DNA from: CAYOLL01 sp964404765 [NCBI: uncultured Gemmatimonadota bacterium]
GTDB taxonomy: Bacteria > 4572-55
Reading direction: 5' to 3'
Assembly: GCA_964404765.1 (NCBI GenBank)
Contig: CAYOLL010000007.1
Span: 5,627 to 69,626 of the forward strand
DNA length: 64,000 bases
Under the pieces are notes generated by a model, which saw only the letters and a list, made by a program, of their open reading frames with translations, did no database searches and was not told the DNA's origin. Shown here one piece after another: positions 20,901 through 29,200 of the stretch. The number at the start of each line of letters is the position of its first letter. Position 1 is the first letter of the stretch. The translations under genes were made by a program, and so were the position numbers.

Positions 20901-22747
20901 CCGTCGGTATCGGCAACGCCGGCCAGCGAAACCACCGTAAAGGCCAGATTCTGATCAAATTGCGGATAAATGCCGTTGCCCTGAATGTAAGTCGGCGTGG
21001 CGCTGACGATGTTGCAAGCCGGGTTCGCCAATTTAAAAGTCATGGTGTGACCGGGCGTATAGCCGGGCAGGTTAATGCCGCTGCTCGGATCGGAAAAAGA
21101 TTGCCAGACAGGCAGCGATACATTAAACGTGCCGTTGAATTTGACCGCGCCAACACACAAATTGCCGTCAAATGCCGCAATTTCGTAACCGGCGGTGATG
21201 GGCTGGCCGGCCACCGTCGCGGCGGTCACAACGATAATATGGCTCTGGCCGGTAACGGTAAATTGAAAACAGCTTTGTCCGGCCACATCGCACACATCGC
21301 CTAAACCGTCATGATCGGCATCGGCCTGATTGGTATTGGCCATGGTCGGGCAGTTGTCGGCGGTGTCATTCACGCCGTCGCCGTCGTCATCCGGGTCGCA
21401 GACATTGCCGAGATTGTCATTATCGAGATCACTTTGGTCGACATTGACCACCGTCGGGCAATTGTCGCTGCTGTCGGGAATGCCGTCGCCGTCTTCGTCA
21501 CTGTCGCACACATCGCCCACGCCGTCCCTGTCGCTATCGGCCTGATTGGCGTTGGCCAGCGTCGGGCAGTTATCGCTCACATCTGGAACGGTATCGCCGT
21601 CATCATCGGCATCACAGGCGTCGCCCAACGTGTCATTGTCTAAGTTCGATTGGGTGGGATTGAACAGCGTCGGGCAATTGTCGCTCGTATCGGGCGCACC
21701 GTCGTTGTCGTCATCGAGATCGCACACGTCGCCTTGCGTATCGTTGTCCAAATTGGCTTGATTGGTATTAGCGATCAACGGGCAATTGTCGCTGGTATCC
21801 ACCACGCCGTCGTTGTCGTCGTCGCTATCGCAGGCGTCGCCTTGCGTATCGCCGTCGGTATTGGTTTGATTGGCGTTGCTGACCAACGGGCAGTTGTCAC
21901 TCGTATCCGGGCGGCCGTCGTTGTCGTCGTCCGTATCGCAGACATCGCCCTGACTATCGTTATCCGCGTTGGCCTGATTCGTATTGGCCGCCAAAGGACA
22001 ATTATCGGCCGTATCGTTCACGCCGTCATTGTCGTCGTCGGTGTCGCAAGCGTCGCCTTGCGCGTCGCTGTCGGTGTTGGTTTGATTGGCGTTGCTGACG
22101 AGCGGGCAATTGTCGCTTGTATCCGCCACGCCGTCATTATCGTCGTCGGTATCGCAGGCGTCGCCTTGTGTGTCGCCGTCAGTGTTGGTTTGATTGGCAT
22201 TGCTGACGGTCGGGCAATTGTCCGAGGCATCGGGAATACCGTCCCCGTCCGCGTCTGTGCTGGTAAGCGTTGCCGCTAATTTAACCACGGAAAACGGCCC
22301 GCCGTTAAAGGTGCTGTCACCCTGCACAAAAGTAGCTGTGGCCGGCAAAAGCTGACCGCTGCTTTGGTCGCAGATCTTAAAACGCATGGGGTGACCGCTG
22401 GTAAAACCGGGCAGCCCCTGGCCGGCATCGCCGCGCCAGGCTGCTAACGCCACATTGCTCGACGTGCCGTCAAAAGCAGAAGCGCCGACGCATAGCAGTG
22501 AATTGTCCGGGCTTTTATCAAACACGGCAATTTCATCGCCGGCCACAATTGCTTGTCCGTTGATTGTGGCTTGCGTAACAACAATGATGTAATTTAATCC
22601 GGTTACAGTAAAGCTAAAGCAGGCAGTGTTCTCCGCACGGGCATTCGCCGGTGTCCAGAAAGTCAGCATCGTTAGCATCAGCGCCAGAATCATCTTCTTA
22701 ACGCTTGCGAACTGCAAGTTCGCGTTCCAGGTATTCTGTGGCAACAT
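11975..22747 (-). CDS. Giant 1: secreted protein with about 70 thrombospondin type-3 repeats and a FlgD-like sorting tail
   Basis: 3590 aa from ATG 22747 (AAGGA seven bases upstream). In order: signal peptide (about 1-38); a GDEIaVFD module (about 40-157); nine TSP3 repeats (about 160-480); a second GDEIaAFDG module (about 485-608); about 60 further TSP3 repeats (about 610-3060) of the type DxDxDGIPDxxDNCPxxxNxxQ; an Ig-like segment; a region with GWNFISNPF; and a C-terminal tail (about 3486-3590; VLGQNYPNPW, then ISSGVYFYALDV) of the FlgD-like / type IX sorting class. I count 69 DNC motifs by eye. TSP3 repeats bind Ca2+ through Asp clusters and form rigid rods, so this is probably a long calcium-stabilised surface fibre. 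An in-frame ATG at 22846 would add 33 basic residues before the signal peptide and is less likely. Confidence 0.9.
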   Translation of the reverse strand: MLPQNTWNANLQFASVKKMILALMLTMLTFWTPANARAENTACFSFTVTGLNYIIVVTQATINGQAIVAGDEIAVFDKSPDNSLLCVGASAFDGTSSNVALAAWRGDAGQGLPGFTSGHPMRFKICDQSSGQLLPATATFVQGDSTFNGGPFSVVKLAATLTSTDADGDGIPDASDNCPTVSNANQTNTDGDTQGDACDTDDDNDGVADTSDNCPLVSNANQTNTDSDAQGDACDTDDDNDGVNDTADNCPLAANTNQANADNDSQGDVCDTDDDNDGRPDTSDNCPLVSNANQTNTDGDTQGDACDSDDDNDGVVDTSDNCPLIANTNQANLDNDTQGDVCDLDDDNDGAPDTSDNCPTLFNPTQSNLDNDTLGDACDADDDGDTVPDVSDNCPTLANANQADSDRDGVGDVCDSDEDGDGIPDSSDNCPTVVNVDQSDLDNDNLGNVCDPDDDGDGVNDTADNCPTMANTNQADADHDGLGDVCDVAGQSCFQFTVTGQSHIIVVTAATVAGQPITAGYEIAAFDGNLCVGAVKFNGTFNVSLPVWQSFSDPSSGINLPGYTPGHTMTFKLANPACNIVSATPTYIQGNGIYPQFDQNLAFTVVSLAGVADTDGDGIPDATDNCPTVPNPTQTNTDGDAQGDACDTDDDNDTILDVNDNCPLIANTNQANNDSDAQGDVCDLDDDNDTVPDTTDNCPLIANTNQTNTDGDAPGDACDADDDNDTIPDVNDNCPLVANTNQANNDGDAQGDVCDLDDDNDTVPDVNDNCPLITNTNQANNDGDAQGDVCDLDDDNDTVPDTEDNCPLAANTNQTNTDGDTQGDACDPDDDNDTIPDTGDNCPLIANTNQANNDGDALGDVCDPDDDNDTIPDPSDNCPLTANTGQANADQDNFGDVCDPCPNDAQNDIDADGHCGDVDNCPTTANPDQADADGDHLGDVCDACPQDHLNDLDRDGLCANVDNCVSVANPDQADSDGDGIGDVCDGCADTDSDGICVQTDNCPLVSNPTQTDSDNDGRGDACDACPQDGNNDADADGICGNVDNCPAASNPSQADADNDGLGDACDGCPDSDSDGICDQTDNCLTVNNPTQTDSDNDGRGDACDTCPQDSNNDADADGICGNVDNCPAASNPTQADADNDGLGDACDGCADPDGDGICGDQTDNCPTVNNPTQTDSDSDGRGDACDTCPQDSNNDADADGICGNIDNCPAASNPTQADADNDGLGDACDGCADPDGDGICGDQTDNCPTVNNPSQTDTDSDGRGDACDTCPQDSNNDADADGICGNIDNCPAVSNANQADSDSDHIGNVCDACPQDAANDGDGDGVCGNVDNCSLIANPNQQDSDNDGAGNVCDACPLDPDNDRDADGRCGNVDNCPTVANSNQADSDADGLGNVCDPFPNDPNNDADHDGIGGDTDNCPTVSNPAQTDSDGDGSGDACDGCPDVDGDGICEANDNCPNNSNPAQTDTDGDRFGDVCDPCPNDANNDADHDGKCVNVDNCPAAYNPAQTDSDSDGAGDVCDICPRDAADDADADGFCANADNCPTIANPLQTDADGDDLGNACDPFPNDPNNDSDGDGVPGNIDNCPTVANAAQTDADSDGKGDACDVCPGDRLNDVDTDGVCGNLDNCPLAANSDQRDTDGDGLGDACDGCADNDGDGRCDNNGDNCPGVSNPDQADADSDGKGNVCDTCPNDHLNDADTDGVCGNIDNCPLVANPGQADADHDGIGDVCDVCRDDDNDGHCDDQLDNCPASHNPDQADADSDGKGNVCDTCPYDRNNDADSDGLCADTDNCDTVANPNQADADHDGIGDACEAVVDTDYDHVPDNLDNCPTVYNPAQTDADRDGRGNECDACPQDAANDRDGDTVCGNVDNCPTVSNTNQANNDGDALGNSCDTCPNDPNNDVDKDGICGDTDNCPTVSNINQADDDRDGKGNACDTCLSDAGNDADGDGVCGNIDNCPTTANSDQRNTDGDTFGDACDTCPQDDKNDRDKDSVCGNVDNCPFVYNPDQRDIDGDRLGDACDGCPDGDTDGVCEVGDNCPNDYNPDQKDTDNDTIGDACDACPRDVLNDIEFDGYCQSVDNCPNHYNPTQADDDRDSKGNSCDTCPQDSLNDGDRDGFCANVDNCPLISNANQADSDRDGIGNVCDVCPSDSLNDADGDGICGRSDNCPNHRNPNQADRDHDSIGDVCDQYPDDPDNDVDGDGIVGARDNCPTNYNPNQADGDKDNIGDVCDMCPYDSANDADKDGVCSLQDNCPNLSNPGQADADHDWIGDACDTCPQDMYNDLDGDLICSRLDNCPAIYNPNQVDRDGDKIGDACDICIDEDKDTVCENPYDNCPGIPNTAQQDTDKDGMGDACDTCPNDAYNDIDFDGICGSRDNCPFDANPDQHDSDGDGRGDVCDICGDADKDGICDALDNCPATANLNQLDADRDGAGDACDTCPQDPNNDLDFDQKCGDVDNCPAVFNTDQRDSDGDGLGDACDGCPDSDNDTICDFFDNCPSLANLNQLDNDRDDQGNVCDKCLNDPFNDLDFDNICGDVDNCPTMFNPDQRDTDGDRMGDACDNCADGDKDGVCDYIDNCPNLANTSQTDADSDGKGNSCDACPNDQLNDIDRDGKCGDVDNCPLIANANQTDADRDGLGDACDGCPDADGDGICESVDNCPANANANQVDVDRDGLGDVCDACVNDRLNDLDFDGVCGDVDNCPISANPGQADADHDRIGDVCDTCPDKDGDQVCDAVDNCVDAANPTQLDTDTDGLGDGCDACPRDRNNDLDFDGICGNLDNCPTMPNANQTDADGDGIGDACDLCADPDHDSVCAVEDNCPNKANSDQADADSDGQGNVCDICPLDRLNDVDFDTVCGNTDNCPVTANPTQADTDHDGIGDACDQCADGDGDGICDGFDNCPALANADQADADKDDIGNACDVCGNDPNNDIDKDNVCGNVDNCPTVSNTSQSDTDQDGRGNACDLCAGFDDRDDRDGDGAPDGCDNCPAMANASQSDSDADGVGNACDLCVNANDHADADHDLIPDSCDNCPAIANADQADNDADGHGNACDDSVPPTIQGGSAPSVGAGQAATITAVVQDDLSGMEGTTLSYRMLGQRAFTTIAPIVVGGQLRWEIPAAAVTIRGAEYFITATDKAGNTAKTALISLTPTVSGGNSQLRRGISGGVTQADYQLLSVPYAPDDDRVTAALDELFAKYGADKRYWRLSKYDADQQKYIEYPDFDHLEAGAAYWLISRDSLTVSFGAGRSAAGADGQIGLEPGWNFISNPFYFSVCWDSVLAASGLTAGQIEAPRAFDGDFADAATLQPWGGYAVYNTTGSRLTLTIPTYESNCGGAALMSDTGDFDWLLQLRLSDADGYDRHNYIGVLRQADPQAKARYTLSKAPLTAKAAQLTLAKTQSTDIRLPAEAQSEWSITINAANGPTTLNWQALAEMPADQAAYLVNEKSHEYVDMRAQSEYRFQATGAAQELKIVTGAVDDLRNRFTPEQAVLGQNYPNPWFLSASKGNPSTRILFGLTRAAQVRLNIYAANGQFVRTLTEDIREAGYHTIEWDGRNAKGERISSGVYFYALDVDGQEVVRKQMVMLK
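18895..19780. repeat. Higher-order 246-bp repeat inside giant 1, four copies
   Basis: A block coding for about 82 residues (two TSP3 units, including CPQDxNNDADADGICGN) recurs with anchor TGCCGTC at 18901, 19147, 19393 and 19636. The steps are 246, 246 and 243 bases, and the copies are nearly identical at DNA level, much more alike than neighbouring repeats. This points to recent unequal recombination or slippage. Confidence 0.8.
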
Positions 22748-22910
22748 ATCGCATTCCTTTCGTTCAAGGTCAGCCGGCCGTAAAAGCGACCGACGGTGTT
22801 TGTCTTCGCAACGCACGCTTGTATTTCTTCTCGAGCAAATCCTCATTTTATATTTACTCCCGCCTATTTTATAACAATGTGAAAACCAAATTAGACTTTG
22901 CTTTTGTGTT

Positions 22911-23028
22911 TATTCAGCCACTAAGGCTCCAAGCCACCAAGAAAAAAATCTGTGGCGCAACAGTTGAAAAGTAAGAAACAACAATGTTTTTCGATAACTT
23001 TGTGTCTTTGTGGCTTTGTAGCTGAATA
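22911..23028. repeat. GCCAC-N-AAG inverted element, 118 bp
   Basis: The ends TATTCAGC and GCTGAATA are inverted copies. The next 25 bases inside (CCACTAAGGCTCCAAGCCACC on the left) pair imperfectly with TTTGTGTCTTTGTGGCTTTG on the right. It lies in the 494-base gap upstream of giant 1 and resembles the element at 37452-37632. The gap holds no gene. Confidence 0.55.
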
Positions 23029-23104
23029 GTTACGTTTTTTAAACTGATTACTTCGCTATGTTTTTGTGAAACCCAACGATCTTATGACTGTTTTTTTGTG
23101 TGCG

Positions 23105-23135
23105 GACCCGGCGGGTTTTAACAACCCGCCGGGTC
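23105..23135. repeat. GACCCGGCGGGTT hairpin
   Basis: A 13-bp perfect stem with loop TTAAC, about 105 bases past the giant 2 stop. No T-run follows on either strand. It shares the core ACCYGRCGGGTT with the hairpin at 46867-46899. Confidence 0.6.
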
Positions 23136-23158
23136 TCGCGGTTAAAAGGTTCAGGCAG

Positions 23159-23235
23159 CCTTGCGAAGGTTACGTTGTAAGTCATCCAAAACCTTGAAAG
23201 CAAGGACTTCCGAAGTAAGAATAACCTTCGCAAGG
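23159..23235. repeat. CCTTGCGAAGG-bounded palindromic element, copy 1 (77 bp)
   Basis: The ends CCTTGCGAAGGTTA and TAACCTTCGCAAGG are inverted copies enclosing 49 bases. It lies six bases past the giant 2 stop codon. Further copies are at 55844-55920 (same length) and 56552-56607. Confidence 0.8.
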
Positions 23236-23241
23236 TTCACT

Positions 23242-26200
23242 TTACTTCAACAAGACCATTCGTCGCAACTCTTCATGATCATCCGTCTTGAGCGCATACA
23301 GATAGACGCCGGATGGCACTGCTGCGCCGTCGTGATCATCGCCGTTCCAGATGTAGTCATAGTAGCCGCGGTTCAGGCTGCTATTGACGATTTCCTTAAC
23401 CAAACGACCGCTTGCATCGTAGATGAACAGACTCACTCGGCTATCTTTTGCCAAAGTAAAGGCAATGTGCGTAGCCGGATTAAACGGGTTTGGATAATTC
23501 TGGTACAGCGCAGTCTGCAAGAACTGCTCGCCCTGGCCCATCCCAATGGCCACTTCGCCGGTTTCAGGAATCTCACTGCCCTTTAAGACAGCGACAGCGA
23601 AACCGCCCTCATCGAAACGGCCTGCGCCACCTTCAAAATTAGCGTCAAGCTTGATTTCCAGATCACTGTGCCAGACGCGGAAGCTGATGGTGTTGCCAGG
23701 GGTAAAGCCCGGCAGTTGAACCATGTGGTCGCTGACTTCGCGCCAGGTCGTAATCACTAACGGATAGTGATACGTGAAGCGGCTCGTTCCGACACACTTT
23801 TCGCCGTCAAAAACGCCAATCTCGTCGCCTTTGCGCAAAACCAGGCTGCTCTCGTCAAGGCCGCTAATCAGCACATGATAAGGCTGACCGGTTGCCGTCA
23901 CCTTAAAGTGCGGCTTAGAGTCACGCTTGAAACCGGAAAGCGAGGTTTCATCATCACTACGCTTTGACGATTTGCTAACTGCCGCAGCCGGAATCGCTTC
24001 CGCTGCCCGCGCCGCCGCGCCCACACAATCGTAGCTGAACGTGATCGGATTAGTAACGGTGCTGCGCAGCAGGACCCAATAGCCGACACCCGGCTGCATA
24101 TTACCGATGGTATTGACATTCAAACGCGGAATCCAGACTTGACCGGAACTGGTCTTGACGATTTCCACGCTGTTGGCAATATCGCCCATCGCGCTGGTGA
24201 TCGGGTGCGCTTCCTGGCACAGATAACCGATGCAATTCCACAGACCCGGCACAATTGTCAGCGCTTGTTCGGGCAATTCATCTAAGCAAGTGCCGATACC
24301 ATACAGTAGTTGCGTGGAACCCGGTGCGCCCGCTGCGTAAACCAGATAGGCGTCGCCCAGGGCCACATTGCCGATGGTATTGATGTTAAAGGCCGGAATA
24401 TAGGCGCGGCCGTCGCAGTTCTGCACAATTTCCAAATTTTGCAGACCGCTAAAGACCGTGGCCACATTCGGGTTAATCGGGTCGATATTGAACGAGATCA
24501 GATTGAACTGATTGTTCTTGATCGGGATAGCAACGTCGCAATTATGCGTGCATTCCAGCGCCAGCACCGAGAACGGATCGAAACCGAAACCGCCGTCGCC
24601 CTGGCTATAGTGCGGGATGCAATTGGCAATGCTTTGCTCGCTCTCGTCCCACACCTTAAAGATCATCGAATGACCCTTGGTAAAACCGGGCAATTCATGC
24701 TCCGGATCCGCTTCCCAGGCTGTTACGTGGAAGTTGAACGTACCTTCAAACTCGCCCGCGCCCACGCCCAAAGTCCCGTCAAAAGCGCCCACCTCGTCGC
24801 CGGACACAATGGTCTGGCCGTCGATGTCGATCTTGGTAAAGACGATGGAATAGGGCAGGCCGGTTTCCACATACGGGAAGTGGGTGCTGCTCTGAATAAT
24901 CCGCAAATGGGTATAGCCGTTCGGCACGACAAAGGATGTTTGGTCACGCATATCCACATTGATAATCGTGCCGGTTACATCCTGCAGCCACACCCCGTCA
25001 GAACCGAGCGTACCGCCAAAAGTCCAGCTTAAAACAACCGGCTTTTGATTCGTCGGCGCGTCAAAGTAGAGCTCCCACACGGTGACAGTCTGGTTGGTCG
25101 GACGATAATCCACGCGCAAGCGGCTGCCCTGGGTCAGGAAGTGACCGTAGACCGCGCCTGTCGTCGGATTGGGGGCCAACTCATCATACTGGGCATCCAT
25201 CGCATTCGTCGCGCCGGGCGCAGTGCCGAAGGTCAAAGCGACCTGACTGCTGCCGTTGGCGTTGGAAACGATCAGGTTGCCGCTGTAATCCACCGGCGGC
25301 ATAAACTCAAACTGCAGATCGCCGGAAGCCGTGCCGCTATTAAGCGCGCTGGTCCGACCGCAGCCATCCGTGCCGGTGAACTGGAACTGGTAGACACCTT
25401 CGCCCTGGGCCGTATCCATGTCAAAAGCAACCCAATTGGTCGTCGGATTGTTGACCGTGCTATACAGCGTCCAATTGCCGAAGCTGGTGGTAGCCGACGT
25501 GTGGTAACGATAATGCAGGCTCACACTCGCCAGCGGACTGCCGGTCACCGCATAGGTCACGCGGATGGTGTCCGCATTCGCCTTGTCCGGATTCGGCGCA
25601 GTATCCACATTCAAAAAACCGCTCCAACTGACGACCGGCGCACTACCGCCGTACGTAAAGACCTTGTTGTTGATCGGCAGCGGCACTTCCACATTGCCAT
25701 TGGCATCCTGGGCGATCGTGTAAAGCGTGATCGTCCCGTTGCCGCTCGGCGTATACTGGAAGGTCGTCGTAGACGGACCCAGATTAGACGGGGTAAAGAC
25801 GTTGAACAAGACCGCCTGCCCCGCGCCGCCATTGATGCTCTCATACAGATCAACACGGGTCACACCGCAGACATCGTCGGCATATTGCACCGTCAACGTA
25901 ATCGGCGGGGTCGGACAACTGGCAATGTTGGTCAGAATCTTCGAGGTCGGCGCAAGCACATCTACTTTGGCCGTAGCCACGGTCGCGCTGCTCATATTGC
26001 CGCAACGATCATAGAATTGCAGACCAACCACATAAATCCCGCCCTGAGCCAGCGTATAATTCAGGCTGGCCGCGGCGCTGTTGCCGGTCAACGGAATCGT
26101 GTCCACCGGCGCGTTATTCAACAGCCAGACCGCGCTGGTCAAACCGTTAGCGTCCGTAGCGGAACCCGTCGCCGTCAGAATCAGCGATTTGGAGTTAGAA

Positions 26201-29200
26201 GTGACGGTCACGCCGGAATTGACAGTCGGCGCGGTCGTATCATACAAGAAAGTAACGGTTGGCGATTTGACAGCTTCCACCCCGCCCGTGGCGTTTTCCG
26301 CCGTCGTATACAAGGCAACTGTGCCTTGCGCCGTCGGGGTATAGGAGAAGCTGGTCACTGCCGGACCTTTGTTGGCCGAAAAGGCATTGGTCAACACATT
26401 CGTCGCCGCAGCGCCATTCACGCTCTGCCACAGCCGTACCAGCGTAACACCGGTGCGTCCGTCAGAATATTGCACGTTCAGATTGATCGGTGTGGCCGGG
26501 CAATTGCCGACCGTGGATTGAATCGTCGAAGCCGGACCCGGCAACGCGATGGTAATAGAAGCCGGCGTAGCCGTAACCGAACGATTGCATTGATCGAAGA
26601 CGCGCAGACTGACCGTGTACAAGCCGTCCTGACTGACATCATGCGCCAGATTCAGCGGAGCCGAAGTCTGGGCGTTCAGTTGCTGCGTGGCCACCAAAAT
26701 ACCGTTGACCGACCACTCGGCCCGCGCCAGACCCACATTATCGGCGGCTTGCGCCGTCGCCCGAATCTGCGACTGGACAGCGGTCGAAGTAATCGTTACA
26801 CCGGCGGAAACCGTCGGCGCCGTCGCGTCATAGATGAAGCTGACGTCCGGCGTCAAAGCCAGTTCCAGATTGTTGTAAACATCTTTAGCCGCCGTATACA
26901 GCGCAATCTTGCCTTGCGCCGATGGCGTATAACTAAAAGTCACGCTGGACGGGCCAAGGCTGGCCGGCGTCAGCGTCCGGGTCGTAACTAAGGTTGGATT
27001 CGCGCCATTGATACTTTCCAGCAATTGAATCGAACTGACGCCGATCACATCATCCTGATAGCTGACCGTCAGAACAAGCGGCGCAGACGGACAATCGGCC
27101 ACTTGTGTGGTGATTGCCGAAACCGGGGCCAGTACGTCGATCTTAACCGTCGCTTGCGAAGTCACCACGTTGCCGCAATGATCGAAAGCGTCCATCTTGA
27201 CCGTGTATGTGCCGCCCTGCGTCAAATTGCTGTATTCAAAGTTGAACGTAACATTAGTGCCGCTAACCGTTTCCGTTAACACTTTCGCAGTGTTGATATA
27301 CCAATCTACATGATCCAAACCATAAGTATCGGTCACCGTGGCAGTGGCCACAATCCGCAGCTCATTCAGCGGCGAAATAACCGCCAGATTGGAGGTGACC
27401 ACCGGCTTAGTCGTATCACGGAAAAAGTGAATAGAATCATCCACAGCTTCCACATTACCGGCCAAATCAGTGGCCTTACTGAACAGCGTAATCGCGCCCT
27501 GCACAGTCGGCGTATACGTCAGGCTCACTAAGCCCTGACCAACCGACGGCGGATTGATTTGGCGTGTCGCCACAATCGTCGGTGCGCCGCCATTGGCGAT
27601 TTGGTATAGCTGAATCAGCACAACGCCGCTGCCATTGATCGGGTTACCAAAAGAGTCGGTACCCATATCCGAGTATGACACGTTGACCGTAAGACTGCCG
27701 GTCGTGCAATCGATCGGATCGGCGGCAATTTCAAACTCTTTGTCGTTACGCGCCGTCTGGCCATTCAGAATGGTCGAAACAGGCGGCGTCTGATCGTAGA
27801 TCACCGTGACTTGCGGCGTGGTCGGCGCCGGACCGCAATTGCCGGCCAGATCAATCCCGCGCACCGCTAAGTAGTAAGTGCCTTCGCCATTCGGCGGCGT
27901 AAAGATCACCGATGTTGCCGGCGGAATAAGCAAATCGGGCAACGCTTTCCAGTTGGAACCGGGTTGCTGATACCAGATTTGCTGCGCATACGGGTTAGCC
28001 TCGCCGCCATTGACCGTATTGTCCGTAATCGCCAGCACAATTGAAGACGCACTGGTTGCTGATGGATTCGGCTGAACGAGCCGATAATCGGGCGGGGTCG
28101 TATCTAATGCAATCGTATAGCTGATCGGGGCCGAGACGTTGCCGGCATTGTCGATCAATGTCGCCGTCACCGTCTTGGAACGATCAATCGACGGCACGTT
28201 CGGCGTGTTCGACAAATAGACATCATAAGCCGCGCCGGACACAAAATTGTAGCTGAACGACGTTAAGACATCGCCGCCAAAAAGAACCGTCCTGGCGTCT
28301 AAAGCCGTGGTCGTAACCGTGGCCTTGACCAAAATATCATTGCTGTAGCCGGTCGACGGCGGATAGCAGTCATTCAAGCTATTGCCATCGGCCAAACGGC
28401 TCCAGGTCAGACTTGGCGCATCCAGATCAGCAACAAAAGTTTGCACCGCAGTCTGGCCGACATTGCCGGCGGCATCCGTCACCTGGCCGTACACGCTGTA
28501 TGTGCCGCTGACCGTGGCCGTATAGGCTAAGGTCGCGCCGGTAAAAGTCGTGTAAGTGGCCGCGCCGGGAACTTTGACATAAATAATCGGCGCCGTCGCG
28601 CCGCAAGCCGGCGTCGGATCATTCGGGTTTTGGGTCAGGGTGATGTTGACCAGCGGGTTGGCAATATTGGCGATACCGGTCGGCGAAGGAATGGCCAACG
28701 CCAGGGTCGGCGTCGGAACCTTACGGTCTAAGCAAACCGACACGGAGTCCTTAAAGCCGGAAGCCAGGCCGCATTCCACATACGCTTGCAGATAGAACCA
28801 ATACGTGCCATCGGCGATAAACACAAACTCGTAGTTGAAATTGTCAGCCACCGTACTGCCGACACCATCGGGGAAGTAATCGGTCATGGCCAAAGTCGCG
28901 CTGGTCGTATTCGGCGGCTTAACCCACAACTCCGCTTTCGAGACATCAAAAATAGAGTTGACCGTAACTGTATAATTCAACAACGTCGTCGCTGCGTTGG
29001 TGATAGCCGGCGTCGGCGCAATCAAGTCTACCGTGGTAAAGACCTGCGCCGGGTTGGCCGCGACCGGAACCGCCGCATCGCTGAGTGTTGAGGTCAGCGC
29101 GTTGCTGGAGATGACAAACTCGGACGCATTGGCCGTGCCGTAGGCATTGGTCACAAAGTAGATCATGGTCGGATTGGTTGTGCCAGCCAATGTTTGCAAC

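Noticed and set aside
13560-22270. Regular repeat spacing that could suggest a CRISPR array
   Set aside because: Repeats are in frame, vary in sequence and encode DxDxDGIPDxxDNCP; there are no identical repeats with unique spacers and no cas genes.
22748-22846. 33-residue N-terminal extension of giant 1 from ATG 22846
   Set aside because: It is Arg/Cys-rich and would bury the signal peptide; ATG 22747 has a better placed ribosome site. GGAG near 22859 leaves a small doubt.
23161-23586. 141-aa plus-strand ORF across the end of giant 2
   Set aside because: It begins in a palindromic repeat and is antisense to the sorting tail.
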